A stretch of DNA of 64,000 bases from positions 4,382,501-4,446,500 of the forward strand of contig NZ_CP088297.1 in assembly GCF_024666615.1 (NCBI RefSeq). Direction: 5' to 3'. Under the pieces are notes generated by a model that made no database searches, was not told where the DNA came from, and worked only from the letters and a program-made list of their open reading frames with translations. The translations under genes and the position numbers were made by a program. Below, one piece after another: positions 18,738-29,802 of this stretch. Source of the DNA: Aquabacterium sp. J223 (GTDB lineage: Bacteria; Pseudomonadota; Gammaproteobacteria; Burkholderiales; Burkholderiaceae_C). Within the stretch, counting starts at the first letter, position 1; each line of letters starts with the position of its first letter.

Positions 18738-19712
18738 ATGGACATCGCCCCCATCACCCCTGCGCGCTACCCGCGCGACCTCATCGGCTACGGCCCCAAC
18801 CCGCCGCACGCGATGTGGCCGGGGCGCGCGCGCATCGCCGTGCAGTTCGTCCTCAACTACGAAGAGGGCGGCGAGAACTCGGTGCTGCACGGCGACGCCG
18901 GCAGCGAGCAGTTCCTGTCGGAGATGTTCAACCCGGCCAGCTACCCGGCCCGGCACCTGAGCATGGAGTCGATCTACGAATACGGCTCGCGCGCCGGGGT
19001 GTGGCGGCTGCTGCGCGAGTTCACCGCACGCCGCATGCCGCTCACCATCTTCGGCATCGGCATGGCGCTGGAACGCCACCCCGGCCTGGCCGCCGCCTTC
19101 ACCGACCTCGGCCACGAGGTGGCCGCCCACGGCTGGCGCTGGATTCACTACCAGAACGCCGACGAGGCCACCGAGCGCGAGCACCTGGCGCGCTGCGTCG
19201 AGGCCATCGAGCGGCTGTGCGGCCAGCGCCCGCAGGGCTGGTACACCGGCCGCGACAGCCCCAACACGCGGCGCCTGGTGGCCGACCACGGCGGCTTCCT
19301 CTACGACAGCGACCACTACGGCGACGACCTGCCCTTCTGGCTGCAGGTGCGCAAGACCGACGGCATGCTCGCGCCGCAGCTGGTGGTGCCCTACACGCTG
19401 GACACCAACGACATGCGCTTCGCCAGCGCGCAGGGCTTCGGCACCGGCGAGGACTTCTTCGACCACCTGCGCGACGCCTTCGACGTGCTGTACGCCGAGG
19501 GCGACCCCGCCGGCGAGAACCGGCCGAAGATGCTGAGCGTGGGCCTGCACTGCCGGCTGGTCGGGCGGCCGGCGCGCATGCGCGCGCTGCAGCGCTTCCT
19601 CGACCACGTGCAGGCGCACGACCGGGTGTGGGTCTGCCGCCGCATCGACATCGCGCGGCACTGGCAGCAGGTGCATCCGTTCGATCCGGCCACCGCGTTC
19701 GTGTGGGAGTGA
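18738..19712 (+). CDS. puuE: allantoinase PuuE (polysaccharide-deacetylase type)
   Basis: 324 residues, the usual PuuE length. It belongs to the NodB/polysaccharide deacetylase fold but has the PuuE pattern: RYPRDLIGYG start, NYEEGGENSVLHGD, EVAAHGWRWIHYQ and YTGRDSPNTRRLV. It opens the allantoin ring to allantoate in the cytoplasm, without relation to metal-dependent AllB. It starts 11 bases after the GntR stop and 5 bases before the next gene, so it belongs to a leftmost-to-right purine operon. Confidence 0.9.
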   Translation: MDIAPITPARYPRDLIGYGPNPPHAMWPGRARIAVQFVLNYEEGGENSVLHGDAGSEQFLSEMFNPASYPARHLSMESIYEYGSRAGVWRLLREFTARRMPLTIFGIGMALERHPGLAAAFTDLGHEVAAHGWRWIHYQNADEATEREHLARCVEAIERLCGQRPQGWYTGRDSPNTRRLVADHGGFLYDSDHYGDDLPFWLQVRKTDGMLAPQLVVPYTLDTNDMRFASAQGFGTGEDFFDHLRDAFDVLYAEGDPAGENRPKMLSVGLHCRLVGRPARMRALQRFLDHVQAHDRVWVCRRIDIARHWQQVHPFDPATAFVWE

Positions 19713-19717
19713 GGGCC

Positions 19718-21493
19718 ATGCCGCTGACCCTGGACCAGCTCAACGCGGCCAGCCGCGACGAGGTCGTCGCCCTGCTGGACGGCACCTACGAGCACTCGCC
19801 GTGGATCGCCGAACGCGCGGCCGCGGCGCGGCCCTTCGCCTCGCTGGCGGCGCTGAAGGCCGCGCTGGCCCGCGTGGTGCGCGAGGCCACGCGCGACGAG
19901 CAGCTGCGGCTGGTGCGCGCCCACCCCGAACTGGCCGGCAAGGCGATGGTGGCGAAGGCGCTCACCGCCGAATCGGCCAACGAGCAGCAGGTGTCGGGCC
20001 TCACCGCCTGCACGCCGGAGGAGTTCGCCACCCTGCAGCGGCTGAACGCCGACTACAACGCCCGCTTCGGCTGGCCGTTCATCCTGGCGGTGCGCGGCCC
20101 GCGCGGCACCGGCCTCACCCGCCAGCAGATCATCGCCGCCTTCCAGCGCCGGCTGGCCATGCCGCCGGCGCTGGAGCTGGCCGAGTGCCTGCGCCACATC
20201 CACCGCATCGCCGAGCTGCGGCTGGACGACAAGTTCGGCCAGCCGCCGCTGCAGGGCCAGCGCGTGTGGGACTGGGCCGAGGCCCTGGCGGCGCACAGCG
20301 ACCCCGGCTTCGGCGAACATGGCCAGCTCACCGTCACCTACCTCACCGACGCGCACCGCGCCTGCGCCGCACAGCTGCAGCAGTGGATGCGGGACGTCGG
20401 CTTCGACGAGGTGTCGCTCGACGCCGTGGGCAACGTGGTCGGGGTCTACCACGGCGCCGATCCCGCCTCGAAGCGACTGCTCACCGGCTCGCACTACGAC
20501 ACCGTGCGCAACGCCGGCAAGTACGACGGCCGGCTCGGCATCCTGGTGCCGATGGCCTGCGTGGCCCGGCTCAAGGCCGAGGGCCGGCGGCTGCCCTTCG
20601 GCCTGGAGGTGGTGGGCTTCGCCGAAGAGGAGGGCCAGCGCTACAAGGCCACCTTCATCGGCTCGTCGGCGCTGACCGGCCAGTTCGACACGGCCTGGCT
20701 GGACCAGCCCGACGCCGACGGCATCCCCATGCGCCAGGCGATGGCGCACGCCGGGCTGGACCCGGCGCAGATCGGCGCGATCCGCCGCGACCCGGCGCGC
20801 TACCTCGGCTTCGTCGAGGTGCACATCGAGCAGGGCCCGGTGCTCAACGAGCTGGACCTGCCGCTGGGCGTGGTCACCTCCATCAACGGCAGCGTGCGGT
20901 ACCTCGGCGAGGTGGAAGGCACCGCCAGCCACGCCGGCACCACGCCGATGGACCGCCGCCGCGACGCCGCCTGCGCGGTGGCCGAGCTGGTGCTGGCGGT
21001 GGAGCGCATCGCCTCGGCCGCGCCCGACCTGGTCGGCACCGTCGGCCAGCTGGAGGTGCCGGCCGGCTCGATCAACGTGGTGCCGGGCCGCTGCCGCTTC
21101 AGCCTCGACCTGCGTGCGCCCACCGACGCGCAGCGCGACGCGCTGGCGACCGAGGTGCTGGCCGAGCTGAAGGCCATCTGCGAACGCCGTGGCCTGCCGT
21201 ACCGCCTGGAGGAGACGATGCGCGCCGCCGCCGCGCCCTCGGCCGCCGACTGGCAGCGGCGCTGGGAACGTGCCGTCGCCGCGCGGGGCGTGCCGCTGCA
21301 CCGCCTGCCCAGCGGCGCCGGCCACGACGCGATGAAGCTGCACGAGGTGATGCCGCAGGCCATGCTCTTCGTGCGCGGCGCCAACGGCGGCATCAGCCAC
21401 AACCCGCTCGAATCCACCACCGACGACGACGCCGATCTGGCGGTGCAGGCCTTCAACCGCCTGCTCGACGACCTGGCCCAGGACCTCGCATGA
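19718..21493 (+). CDS. fused OHCU decarboxylase / allantoate amidohydrolase
   Basis: 591 residues with two enzyme modules. Residues about 1-170 are a UraD-type 2-oxo-4-hydroxy-4-carboxy-5-ureidoimidazoline decarboxylase, with the catalytic-type HPELAGK box at about 69. Residues about 175-591 are an M20 allantoate amidohydrolase with metal boxes GSHYDT (about 258), a second Asp in GKYDGRLG, EEEGQRY (about 302) and HIEQGPVL. It would turn the urate-derived OHCU into S-allantoin and later cleave allantoate, on either side of the PuuE step. No stop or shift separates the modules. It overlaps the next gene by ATGA. Confidence 0.9.
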   Translation: MPLTLDQLNAASRDEVVALLDGTYEHSPWIAERAAAARPFASLAALKAALARVVREATRDEQLRLVRAHPELAGKAMVAKALTAESANEQQVSGLTACTPEEFATLQRLNADYNARFGWPFILAVRGPRGTGLTRQQIIAAFQRRLAMPPALELAECLRHIHRIAELRLDDKFGQPPLQGQRVWDWAEALAAHSDPGFGEHGQLTVTYLTDAHRACAAQLQQWMRDVGFDEVSLDAVGNVVGVYHGADPASKRLLTGSHYDTVRNAGKYDGRLGILVPMACVARLKAEGRRLPFGLEVVGFAEEEGQRYKATFIGSSALTGQFDTAWLDQPDADGIPMRQAMAHAGLDPAQIGAIRRDPARYLGFVEVHIEQGPVLNELDLPLGVVTSINGSVRYLGEVEGTASHAGTTPMDRRRDAACAVAELVLAVERIASAAPDLVGTVGQLEVPAGSINVVPGRCRFSLDLRAPTDAQRDALATEVLAELKAICERRGLPYRLEETMRAAAAPSAADWQRRWERAVAARGVPLHRLPSGAGHDAMKLHEVMPQAMLFVRGANGGISHNPLESTTDDDADLAVQAFNRLLDDLAQDLA

Positions 21494-22734
21494 CCCGCCC
21501 CTACGACGCGCTGGACCAGTGGATCGCCGACCACTTCGATGAGCAGGTGGCCTTCCTGCAGGTGCTGGTGCGCGTGCCCACCGACACGCCGCCGGGGAAC
21601 AACGCGCCGCACGCCGAGGCCACGGCCGACCGGCTGGCCGGCTTCGGGCTGCAGGCCGAGCGCCATCCGGTGCCGGCCGACGCGGTGAAGGCCTTCGGCC
21701 TCGAATCGATCACCAACCTCGTCGTTCGCCAGCGCTTCGGCGACGGCGCCGGGCCCACCGTCGCGCTGAACGCCCATGGCGACGTGGTGCCGCCGGGCGA
21801 GGGCTGGACGCACGACCCCTATGGCGGCGAGGTGGTGGACGGCAGGCTTTACGGCCGCGCGGCGGCGGTGAGCAAGAGCGACTTCGCCACCTTCACCTTC
21901 GCGCTGCGCGCGCTGCAGTCGCTGAACGCCGCGCTGCGCGGCAACGTCGAGCTGCACTTCACCTACGACGAGGAGTTCGGCGGCGAGCTCGGCCCCGGCT
22001 GGCTGCTGAAGCAAGGCCTGACGAAGCCCGACCTGCTGATCGCCGCCGGCTTCAGCCACGAGGTGGTCACCGCCCACAACGGCTGCCTGCAGATGGCGGT
22101 GACGGTGCACGGCCGCATGGCGCATGCCGCCATCCCCGACACCGGCGTCGACGCGCTGCAGGGCGCGGTCGCCATCCTGCAGGCGCTGTACGCCCGCAAC
22201 GCGCACTACCGGGCCAACGTGCGTTCGCAGGTGGCCGGCATCCACCACCCGTACCTCAACGTGGGGCGCATCGAGGGCGGCACCAACACCAACGTGGTGC
22301 CCGGCACCGTCACGTTCAAGCTGGACCGCCGCATGATCCCCGAGGAGGACCCGGTGGCGGTGGAGGCCGAGGTGCGCGAGACCATCGCCACCGCCGCCAC
22401 CCGGGTGCCCGGCATCTCGGTGGACATCCAGCGGATGCTGCTGGCCCGCGCGCTGAAGCCGCTGCCCGGCCACGAGCGGCTGGTGGCGCCGCTGCAGCGC
22501 CATGGCCGCGAGGTGTTCGGCCACGAGCTGCCCACCTCCGGCACCCCGCTGTACACCGACGTGCGCCTGTATGGCGAGGCCGGCGTGCCGGCCGTCATCT
22601 ATGGCGCGGGCCCGCGCACCGTGCTCGAATCCAACGCCAAGCGCGCCGACGAACACCTGGTGCTCGACGACCTGCACCGTGCCACCCGCGTCGTCGCGCG
22701 CACGCTGTTCGACCTGCTGTCCCCCGCCCCCTGA
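21490..22734 (+). CDS. M20 family metallohydrolase
   Basis: 414 residues. The dinuclear-metal boxes are visible: NAHGDVVPPG (His/Asp about 94-96) and TYDEEFGG (catalytic Glu pair about 160). The usual GRGxxDMKGG box is replaced by GRAAAVSKSDF, which marks an ArgE/DapE-like subgroup. Its place directly after allantoate amidohydrolase (ATGA overlap) suggests it acts on a ureido or N-carbamoyl product of purine breakdown, but the substrate is inferred only. Confidence 0.8.
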   Translation: MTRPYDALDQWIADHFDEQVAFLQVLVRVPTDTPPGNNAPHAEATADRLAGFGLQAERHPVPADAVKAFGLESITNLVVRQRFGDGAGPTVALNAHGDVVPPGEGWTHDPYGGEVVDGRLYGRAAAVSKSDFATFTFALRALQSLNAALRGNVELHFTYDEEFGGELGPGWLLKQGLTKPDLLIAAGFSHEVVTAHNGCLQMAVTVHGRMAHAAIPDTGVDALQGAVAILQALYARNAHYRANVRSQVAGIHHPYLNVGRIEGGTNTNVVPGTVTFKLDRRMIPEEDPVAVEAEVRETIATAATRVPGISVDIQRMLLARALKPLPGHERLVAPLQRHGREVFGHELPTSGTPLYTDVRLYGEAGVPAVIYGAGPRTVLESNAKRADEHLVLDDLHRATRVVARTLFDLLSPAP

Positions 22735-22783
22735 GCTTGCACAGAAGTTGCAAGCCGCCTCGTCAACCCGGAGCCGCTCCCTC

Positions 22784-23842
22784 ATGAAGACCAGCCCCCT
22801 GTCCCTCGCCCGCCGCGGCCTGCTCGCCGCCGGCCTCGCCGCCACCTCGCTGTTCACCACGCTGCCCGCCCAGGCGCAGGAAACCCCCGTCAAGTTCCAG
22901 CTCGACTGGCGCTTCGAAGGCCCGTCGGCCTTCTTCCTGTGGCCGGTGGCCAAGGGCCACTTCAAGGCCGAGAAGCTCAACGTCACCATCGACGCCGGCA
23001 ACGGCTCGGGCAACGCGGTCAACCGCGTGGCCTCCGGCACCTACGACATGGGCTTCGCCGACCTGTCGGCGCTGATGGAGTTCCACGCCAACAACCCGAC
23101 CGCGCCGAACAAGCCGGTGGCGGTCATGATGGTCTACAACAACACGCCGGCGGCCGTGTTCTCGCTGAAGAAGACCGGCATCAAGACGCCGAAGGACCTG
23201 GAGGGCAAGAAGCTCGGCGCCCCGGTGTTCGACGCCGGCCGCCGTGCCTTCCCCATCTTCCAGAAGGCCAACGGCATCGGCAACGTGCAGTGGACCAGCA
23301 TGGACCCGCCGCTGCGAGAGACCATGCTGGCCCGCGGCGACGTGGACGCGATCACCGGCTTCTACTTCACCTCGCTGCTCAACCTGGAGGCCCGCAACAT
23401 CAAGGCCGAGGACGTGGCCGTGATGATGTACCCCGACCACGGCGTGCGGCTGTACGGCAACGTCATCATCGCCAGCGAGGACTTCCTGAAGAAGAACCCC
23501 GAGGCGGTCAAAGGCTTCCTGCGCGCCTTCACCAAGGCCGCCAAGGAAGTGATGGCCGACCCCAAGGCCGCCACCGCGGTGGTGAAGGAGCGCGACGGCA
23601 TCATCAACGCCGACATGGAAGAGCGCCGGCTGCGGCTGGCGATCAACTCCGCCATCGCCACGCCGGACGCCCGCGCCGAGGGCTTCGGCGACGTCAAGGG
23701 CCCGCGCCTGGCGCTGATGGCCAGCCAGGTCGCCGACGCCTTCAACACCAAGGGCCGCATCAACCCCGACGCGGTGTGGAACGCCGGCTTCCTGCCCTCC
23801 GCCGCCGAGCGCAACGTGCTGCCCCCGGCCCCGAAGAAATAG
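22784..23842 (+). CDS. ABC transporter substrate-binding protein, NMT1/THI5-like
   Basis: 352 residues with a signal peptide (basic Lys/Arg start, hydrophobic core, AQAQE cleavage site about 30). The mature part is an NMT1-type periplasmic binding protein: KFQLDWRFEGPSAFF, GNGSGNAVNRVASG, FADLSALMEF. In purine clusters this family feeds ring-type nitrogen compounds such as purines or their breakdown products. It is followed by its own ATPase and permease genes, so it heads a complete importer. Paralogues stand alone at 29988 and 33752. Confidence 0.85.
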   Translation: MKTSPLSLARRGLLAAGLAATSLFTTLPAQAQETPVKFQLDWRFEGPSAFFLWPVAKGHFKAEKLNVTIDAGNGSGNAVNRVASGTYDMGFADLSALMEFHANNPTAPNKPVAVMMVYNNTPAAVFSLKKTGIKTPKDLEGKKLGAPVFDAGRRAFPIFQKANGIGNVQWTSMDPPLRETMLARGDVDAITGFYFTSLLNLEARNIKAEDVAVMMYPDHGVRLYGNVIIASEDFLKKNPEAVKGFLRAFTKAAKEVMADPKAATAVVKERDGIINADMEERRLRLAINSAIATPDARAEGFGDVKGPRLALMASQVADAFNTKGRINPDAVWNAGFLPSAAERNVLPPAPKK

Positions 23843-23850
23843 GTTCCGAC

Positions 23851-24675
23851 ATGCCTGCCTTCGTCGATTTCCATGATGTCTGGTTGGCCTACAACGACGA
23901 GTTGCTCGCTGCCGGCCACTACGCCGTCGAGGACATCAACCTGCAGATCGGCGAAGGCGAGTTCATCGCCATCGTCGGCCCGTCGGGCTGCGGCAAGTCC
24001 ACCTTCATGAAGCTGGCCACCGGCCTGAAGCGGCCGAGCAAGGGCACGGTGATCATCGACGGGCGCGAGGTCACCGGCCCGTTGAAGATCACCGGCATGG
24101 CCTTCCAGGCGCCCAGCCTGCTGCCCTGGCGCACGACGATGCAGAACGTGCTGCTGCCGCTGGAGATCGTCGAGCCCTACCGCTCGAACTTCCGCGCCAA
24201 GCGTGCGGAGTACGAGGAGAAGGCGCGCAAGCTGCTGCAGAGCGTGGGTCTCGGCGGCTACGAGGACAAGTTCCCGTGGCAGCTGTCCGGCGGCATGCAG
24301 CAGCGCGCCAGCATCTGCCGCGCGCTGGTGCACGAGCCGAAGATGCTGCTGCTCGACGAGCCGTTCGGCGCGCTGGACGCCTTCACCCGCGAGGAGCTGT
24401 GGTGCGCGCTGCGCGATCTGCAGGCGCTGCAGAAGTTCAACGTCATCCTCGTCACGCACGACCTGCGGGAGAGCGTGTTCCTCGCCGACACGGTCTACGT
24501 CATGAGCAAGAGCCCCGGACGCTTCGTGGTCAAGCGCGAGATCGACCTGCCGCGTCCGCGCGACCTGGAGATCACCTACACACCGGCCTTCACCAACATC
24601 GTCCACGAGCTGCGCGGCCACATCGGCGCCATGCGGCAGCCCGCGCAGGCGGTGGCCACGGGGGTGCCCCAGTGA
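23851..24675 (+). CDS. ABC transporter ATP-binding protein (nitrate/taurine/purine type)
   Basis: 274 residues. Walker A GPSGCGKST (about 43-51), the Q-loop FQAPSLLPWR, signature LSGGMQQR (about 145) and Walker B LLLDEPFGALD (about 166-176) are intact. The SsuB/TauB/NrtD-type ATPase energises the importer formed with the binding protein at 22784 and the permease at 24672. Its stop overlaps the permease start by GTGA. Confidence 0.9.
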   Translation: MPAFVDFHDVWLAYNDELLAAGHYAVEDINLQIGEGEFIAIVGPSGCGKSTFMKLATGLKRPSKGTVIIDGREVTGPLKITGMAFQAPSLLPWRTTMQNVLLPLEIVEPYRSNFRAKRAEYEEKARKLLQSVGLGGYEDKFPWQLSGGMQQRASICRALVHEPKMLLLDEPFGALDAFTREELWCALRDLQALQKFNVILVTHDLRESVFLADTVYVMSKSPGRFVVKREIDLPRPRDLEITYTPAFTNIVHELRGHIGAMRQPAQAVATGVPQ

Positions 24676-25439
24676 CCAACAAGAACTTCGAGCGCTGGTC
24701 GCCCTGGGTGCTGCTGGCGGTCATCCTGCTGGTCTGGCAGGCGATCTGCAGCGGCTTCGGCGTCAGCGAGTTCATCTTCCCCAGCCCGGCGCGCATCGCC
24801 GAGCAGATCGTCGAGTTCCGCGGCGAGATCCTCAAGCACGCCTGGCGCACGCTGTGGGTCACGGTGGCCGGCTTCGCGCTCGCGATCGCGGTAGGCGTGC
24901 TGCTGGGCTTCCTGATCGGCAGCTCGCGGGTGGCCTATGCGGCGGTCTACCCGCTGATGACCGGCTTCAACGCGCTGCCCAAGGCGGCCTTCGTGCCCAT
25001 CCTCGTGGTGTGGTTCGGCATCGGCGCCGGGCCGGCCATCCTGACCGCCTTCCTGATCAGCTTCTTTCCCATCATGGTCAACATCGCCACCGGCCTGGCG
25101 ACGCTGGAGCCCGAGCTGGAGGACGTGCTGCGCGTGCTCGGCGCCAAGCGCTGGGACGTGCTGATGAAGGTGGGCCTGCCGCGGTCGATGCCGTACTTCT
25201 ACGGCTCGCTCAAGGTCGCCATCACGCTGGCCTTCGTCGGCACCACCGTGTCGGAGATGAACGCCGCCAACGAAGGCATCGGCTACCTGCTGGTCTCCGC
25301 CGGCTCGGCCATGCAGATGGGCCTGGCCTTCGCCGGCCTGGTGGTGGTGGGCGCGATGGCGATGGCGATGTACGAGTTCTTCGCCTTCATCGAGAAGCGC
25401 ACCACGGGCTGGGCGCACCGGGGGTCGCAGAACGTGTGA
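24672..25439 (+). CDS. ABC transporter permease
   Basis: 255 residues with six hydrophobic helices. The EAA loop with conserved Gly reads TLEPELEDVLRVLGAKRWDVL at about residues 138-158. BinPDT_Trans fold; it forms the membrane channel. GTG start, overlapping the ATPase stop. A strong bidirectional hairpin follows, ending the operon. Confidence 0.9.
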   Translation: MTNKNFERWSPWVLLAVILLVWQAICSGFGVSEFIFPSPARIAEQIVEFRGEILKHAWRTLWVTVAGFALAIAVGVLLGFLIGSSRVAYAAVYPLMTGFNALPKAAFVPILVVWFGIGAGPAILTAFLISFFPIMVNIATGLATLEPELEDVLRVLGAKRWDVLMKVGLPRSMPYFYGSLKVAITLAFVGTTVSEMNAANEGIGYLLVSAGSAMQMGLAFAGLVVVGAMAMAMYEFFAFIEKRTTGWAHRGSQNV

Positions 25440-25466
25440 CCGCGACGGCCGGTGCGTCGCCGATGC

Positions 25467-25494
25467 GAGAAGGCCGCCCTCGGGCGGCCTTCTC
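25467..25494. terminator. bidirectional terminator hairpin
   Basis: A perfect stem GAGAAGGCCGCCC / GGGCGGCCTTCTC around a 2-3 base loop lies between two convergent genes, in a place where both transcripts would end. Confidence 0.75.
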
Positions 25495-25497
25495 CGT

Positions 25498-26331
25498 TCA
25501 CGCCCAGCTCGTCCGATAGTCCTTCGCGTACTGCTCGAACGTGCGCGGGGCACGGCCGGTGACCTGCTGCACGGCGTCCGTGGTGCGCTCGGCCGCCCCG
25601 GCCTTGAAGTAGCCGAGGATCTGGACCAGGAAGGCCGCATAGTCCGCCGGCAGTCCGGCGCCCAGCAGGCCCTGCAGCATGGCCTCCGGCGTGATGTCGG
25701 TGAAGCCGATGGTCCTGCCCGTGGCCCGCGACAGGATGGCGGCCGCCTCGGCATGGTCCAGCGCACGCGGCCCGGTGAGGTCGAACGCCCGGCCGGCGAA
25801 GCCCTGGCTTGTCAACAGCCGGGCGGCCACGGCCGCGATGTCGCGCGCGTCGATGAAGCTGCCCTTGGCGTCTCCCACCGGCAGGAAGATCTGGCCCGCC
25901 GTCTGGATGCCGTGCAGCCAGACGCTGTTGAAGTTCTGCATGAACCAGTTCGGCCGCAGGATGTTGTAGGCCAGGCCCGAGGCCTCGAGCCGCCGTTCCG
26001 CCTTGCGCAGCGGCGCGTTCTCGTCGGCGTTCGCGCCCATGGCCGTCATCAGCACCACCTGCTGCAGGCGGTGGGCCGCGGCGGCGTCGATCAGCGGCGC
26101 CAGCAGCGCCTCCTGGTCCGCATGGCCGGGCGGGGCGAGGAAGAAGGCGCGGTCGACACCCTGGAACGCGGCCTGCAGGCCGGCCCCGGTGACGAGGTCC
26201 AACGCCACCTGGTCGGCGGCGACCGGCGCACGGCTGGTGGCCCTGACCACCGTTTCGCCTTCGGCCGCGAGCAGACGCGACAGTTCGGACCCGACGGTGC
26301 CGCTGGCGCCGACGACGAGGATGCGGGACAT
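25498..26331 (-). CDS. NAD(P)H-binding NmrA-like oxidoreductase
   Basis: 277 residues. A Rossmann dinucleotide site GASGTVGSELSRLL (about 8-21) and the NmrA/atypical SDR pattern (LMTAMGANADENAPLRKAE, NILRPNWFMQNF). These proteins are NAD(P)H:quinone-type reductases or redox sensors. It is divergent from an AraC regulator, which probably controls it. Confidence 0.85.
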   Translation of the reverse strand: MSRILVVGASGTVGSELSRLLAAEGETVVRATSRAPVAADQVALDLVTGAGLQAAFQGVDRAFFLAPPGHADQEALLAPLIDAAAAHRLQQVVLMTAMGANADENAPLRKAERRLEASGLAYNILRPNWFMQNFNSVWLHGIQTAGQIFLPVGDAKGSFIDARDIAAVAARLLTSQGFAGRAFDLTGPRALDHAEAAAILSRATGRTIGFTDITPEAMLQGLLGAGLPADYAAFLVQILGYFKAGAAERTTDAVQQVTGRAPRTFEQYAKDYRTSWA

Positions 26332-26382
26332 GAGGTTCTCCTGATGGGGGTTGCGATGGCCCCATGGTGTCGACGCCGAATC

Positions 26383-26426
26383 GAACGATGAATGGATTTG
26401 AGTTCGCTTTTCATGTCCAATCGTTC
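26383..26426. promoter_or_regulatory. inverted repeat in the SDR/araC divergent gap
   Basis: GAACGAT (26383-26389) and ATCGTTC (26420-26426) form a perfect 7-bp inverted repeat 30 bases apart. It is a candidate binding site for the AraC protein encoded next to it. Confidence 0.4.
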
Positions 26427-26429
26427 AAC

Positions 26430-27365
26430 ATGGACCTGCTTTCCGACATCCTCCAGGACGCCAGCCTGCGGCGGCGGCTGTTGGGCCTGCGCGCCATCCC
26501 GCCCGACGTGGCGCTGCGCTTCCCCTGCGACCGCAGCATCGGCCTGCACGTCGTGGTGCAGGGGCCGGTGCACGTGCATGCGCCCACGCTGGACGCGCCG
26601 CTGGCCCTGGCCACCGGCGACGTCGCCTTCATGGCCCGCGGCTGCGACCATGCGTTGACCGTCGGGCCCGAGCTGGCCGGCTTGACGCCGCAGACCATCG
26701 CGCACGCGCCGGGGCCGATCGAGGCCGGCGCCAGCGTGGTGGTGGGTGGCGCCTACCAGCTGTGGAACCGTCCGCTGCACCCGTTCTTCGCCGAACTGCC
26801 GGCCTGGACCGTGCTGCGCGCCGATGCCCGACCGCGCCTGGGGCCGCTGGCCCTGGCCGCCGGCCTGATGGAGCAGGAGATCCGCGCCGCCGAACCCGGT
26901 GCCGACACCATCGTGCAGGCGCTGCTCGACACCGTGTTCACCTACGCGCTGCGCGAGATCGCGGCACAGCGCGGCCAGGTCGGCCAGGGATGGAGCCACG
27001 CCGTGCGCGATCCCCAGGTGCGGCGGGCGCTGACGCTGATGCACGAGCGCAGCGCGCACGCCTGGACGCTGGACGAACTTGCGCAGCAGGCGGGCCTGTC
27101 GCGCACCGCCCTGGCGGAACGTTTCCGCGACGCGATGGGCGACACGCCGCTGAACCACCTGCGCGTGCTGCGCATGCAGCGGGCCATGCGCCTGCTGGCC
27201 GAGACCGACCACAAGCTGGAGGCCGTGGCCGCCGAGGTGGGCTACCAGGACGCCTTCAGCTTCTCGAAGGTCTTCAAGCGCACGCTGGGCCTGTCGCCCA
27301 AGGCGTTCCGCCAGCGCGACGCGGCCGACCGGTCGCATCCCTGGCGCCTGGGCGTGCAGGGCTGA
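26430..27365 (+). CDS. AraC family transcriptional regulator (cupin_6 type)
   Basis: 311 residues: an N-terminal cupin sensor (about 1-180, with LASLRRRLLG and HALTVGPELAG type strands) and a C-terminal AraC double helix-turn-helix (about 205-300, with LAQQAGLSRTALAERFRD and VAAEVGYQDAFSFSKVFKR). Probably regulates the divergent oxidoreductase. The start is uncertain: ATG at 26364 and 26388 are also in frame, but the DLLSDIL start is typical for this group. Confidence 0.85.
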   Translation: MDLLSDILQDASLRRRLLGLRAIPPDVALRFPCDRSIGLHVVVQGPVHVHAPTLDAPLALATGDVAFMARGCDHALTVGPELAGLTPQTIAHAPGPIEAGASVVVGGAYQLWNRPLHPFFAELPAWTVLRADARPRLGPLALAAGLMEQEIRAAEPGADTIVQALLDTVFTYALREIAAQRGQVGQGWSHAVRDPQVRRALTLMHERSAHAWTLDELAQQAGLSRTALAERFRDAMGDTPLNHLRVLRMQRAMRLLAETDHKLEAVAAEVGYQDAFSFSKVFKRTLGLSPKAFRQRDAADRSHPWRLGVQG

Positions 27366-27408
27366 GCCGCGGCCCGTGGTCCTCCGCCGGGCGTGCTACA
27401 AGTTGCGC

Positions 27409-27894
27409 ATGACACCGCTCACCGACGACCAGGTCCACCGGCTGCTGCGCCACGCCAACGACCTCGCCCGCCGCGCCATGGACGCCGGTCACCACCCCTT
27501 CGGCGCGCTGCTGGTGGCGCCCGACGGCGAGACGGTGCTGATGGAGCAGGGCAACGTCGACAGCGTCAACCATGCCGAGGCGGTGCTGGCACGCGAGGCC
27601 GCGCGCCTGCACCCGCCCGGGTTCCTCTGGGACTGCACCCTGGTCACCACCGTCGAACCCTGCGCCATGTGCGCCGGCACGCAGTACTGGGCGCACATCG
27701 GGCGACTGGTCTACGGCATGGAGGAGCGCCAGCTGCTGGCGCTGACGGGCGCGCACGCCGAGAACCCGACGCTCGACCTGCCCTGCCGCAACGTCTTCGC
27801 GTCCGGCCAGAAGGCGGTGCAGGTGGTCGGGCCGGTGCCGGCGTTGGCCGAGGAGATCGCCGCCCTGCACCGGCGCTTCTGGAAGGCCCGTTGA
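27409..27894 (+). CDS. nucleoside/guanine deaminase-like CDA enzyme
   Basis: 161 residues of the cytidine/deoxycytidylate deaminase fold. Zinc motifs HAE (in VNHAEAVLAREA) and PCAMC (in VEPCAMCAGT) are intact. A guanine deaminase (guanine to xanthine) is the most likely role given the purine island, but substrate cannot be read from sequence. A second relative lies at 34774. Confidence 0.85.
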   Translation: MTPLTDDQVHRLLRHANDLARRAMDAGHHPFGALLVAPDGETVLMEQGNVDSVNHAEAVLAREAARLHPPGFLWDCTLVTTVEPCAMCAGTQYWAHIGRLVYGMEERQLLALTGAHAENPTLDLPCRNVFASGQKAVQVVGPVPALAEEIAALHRRFWKAR

Positions 27895-28047
27895 ACGTCC
27901 CTGACGCCCGGCCCATCGCGCCGGGTTGATGCTGACGGCGCAACAGTCCGTTCTCACGGCGCTGGTTTATCCCACGACCACGGCTGCCTACAGTGACCCC
28001 CATGCCGAGCCATCCCGGTCCCGGCCCTCACTGAATGGAAGCCGACC

Positions 28048-29752
<1,705 letters not shown>

Positions 29753-29802
29753 GTCCGCCATGCCGACCGCCGCGCGCATCCCGCGCGCCTTCGCCGGCGA
29801 TC

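Noticed and set aside
22737-22751. sigma54-like TTGCACA-GAAG-TTGC before the ABC operon
   Set aside because: The invariant GG of the -24 element is TG here; it also forms a simple hairpin. Too weak to annotate.
27963-27990. TTTATCC motif before the DUF4148 gene, also near 47193 before the pirin gene
   Set aside because: Only seven bases are shared and no second element is conserved, so it may be chance.
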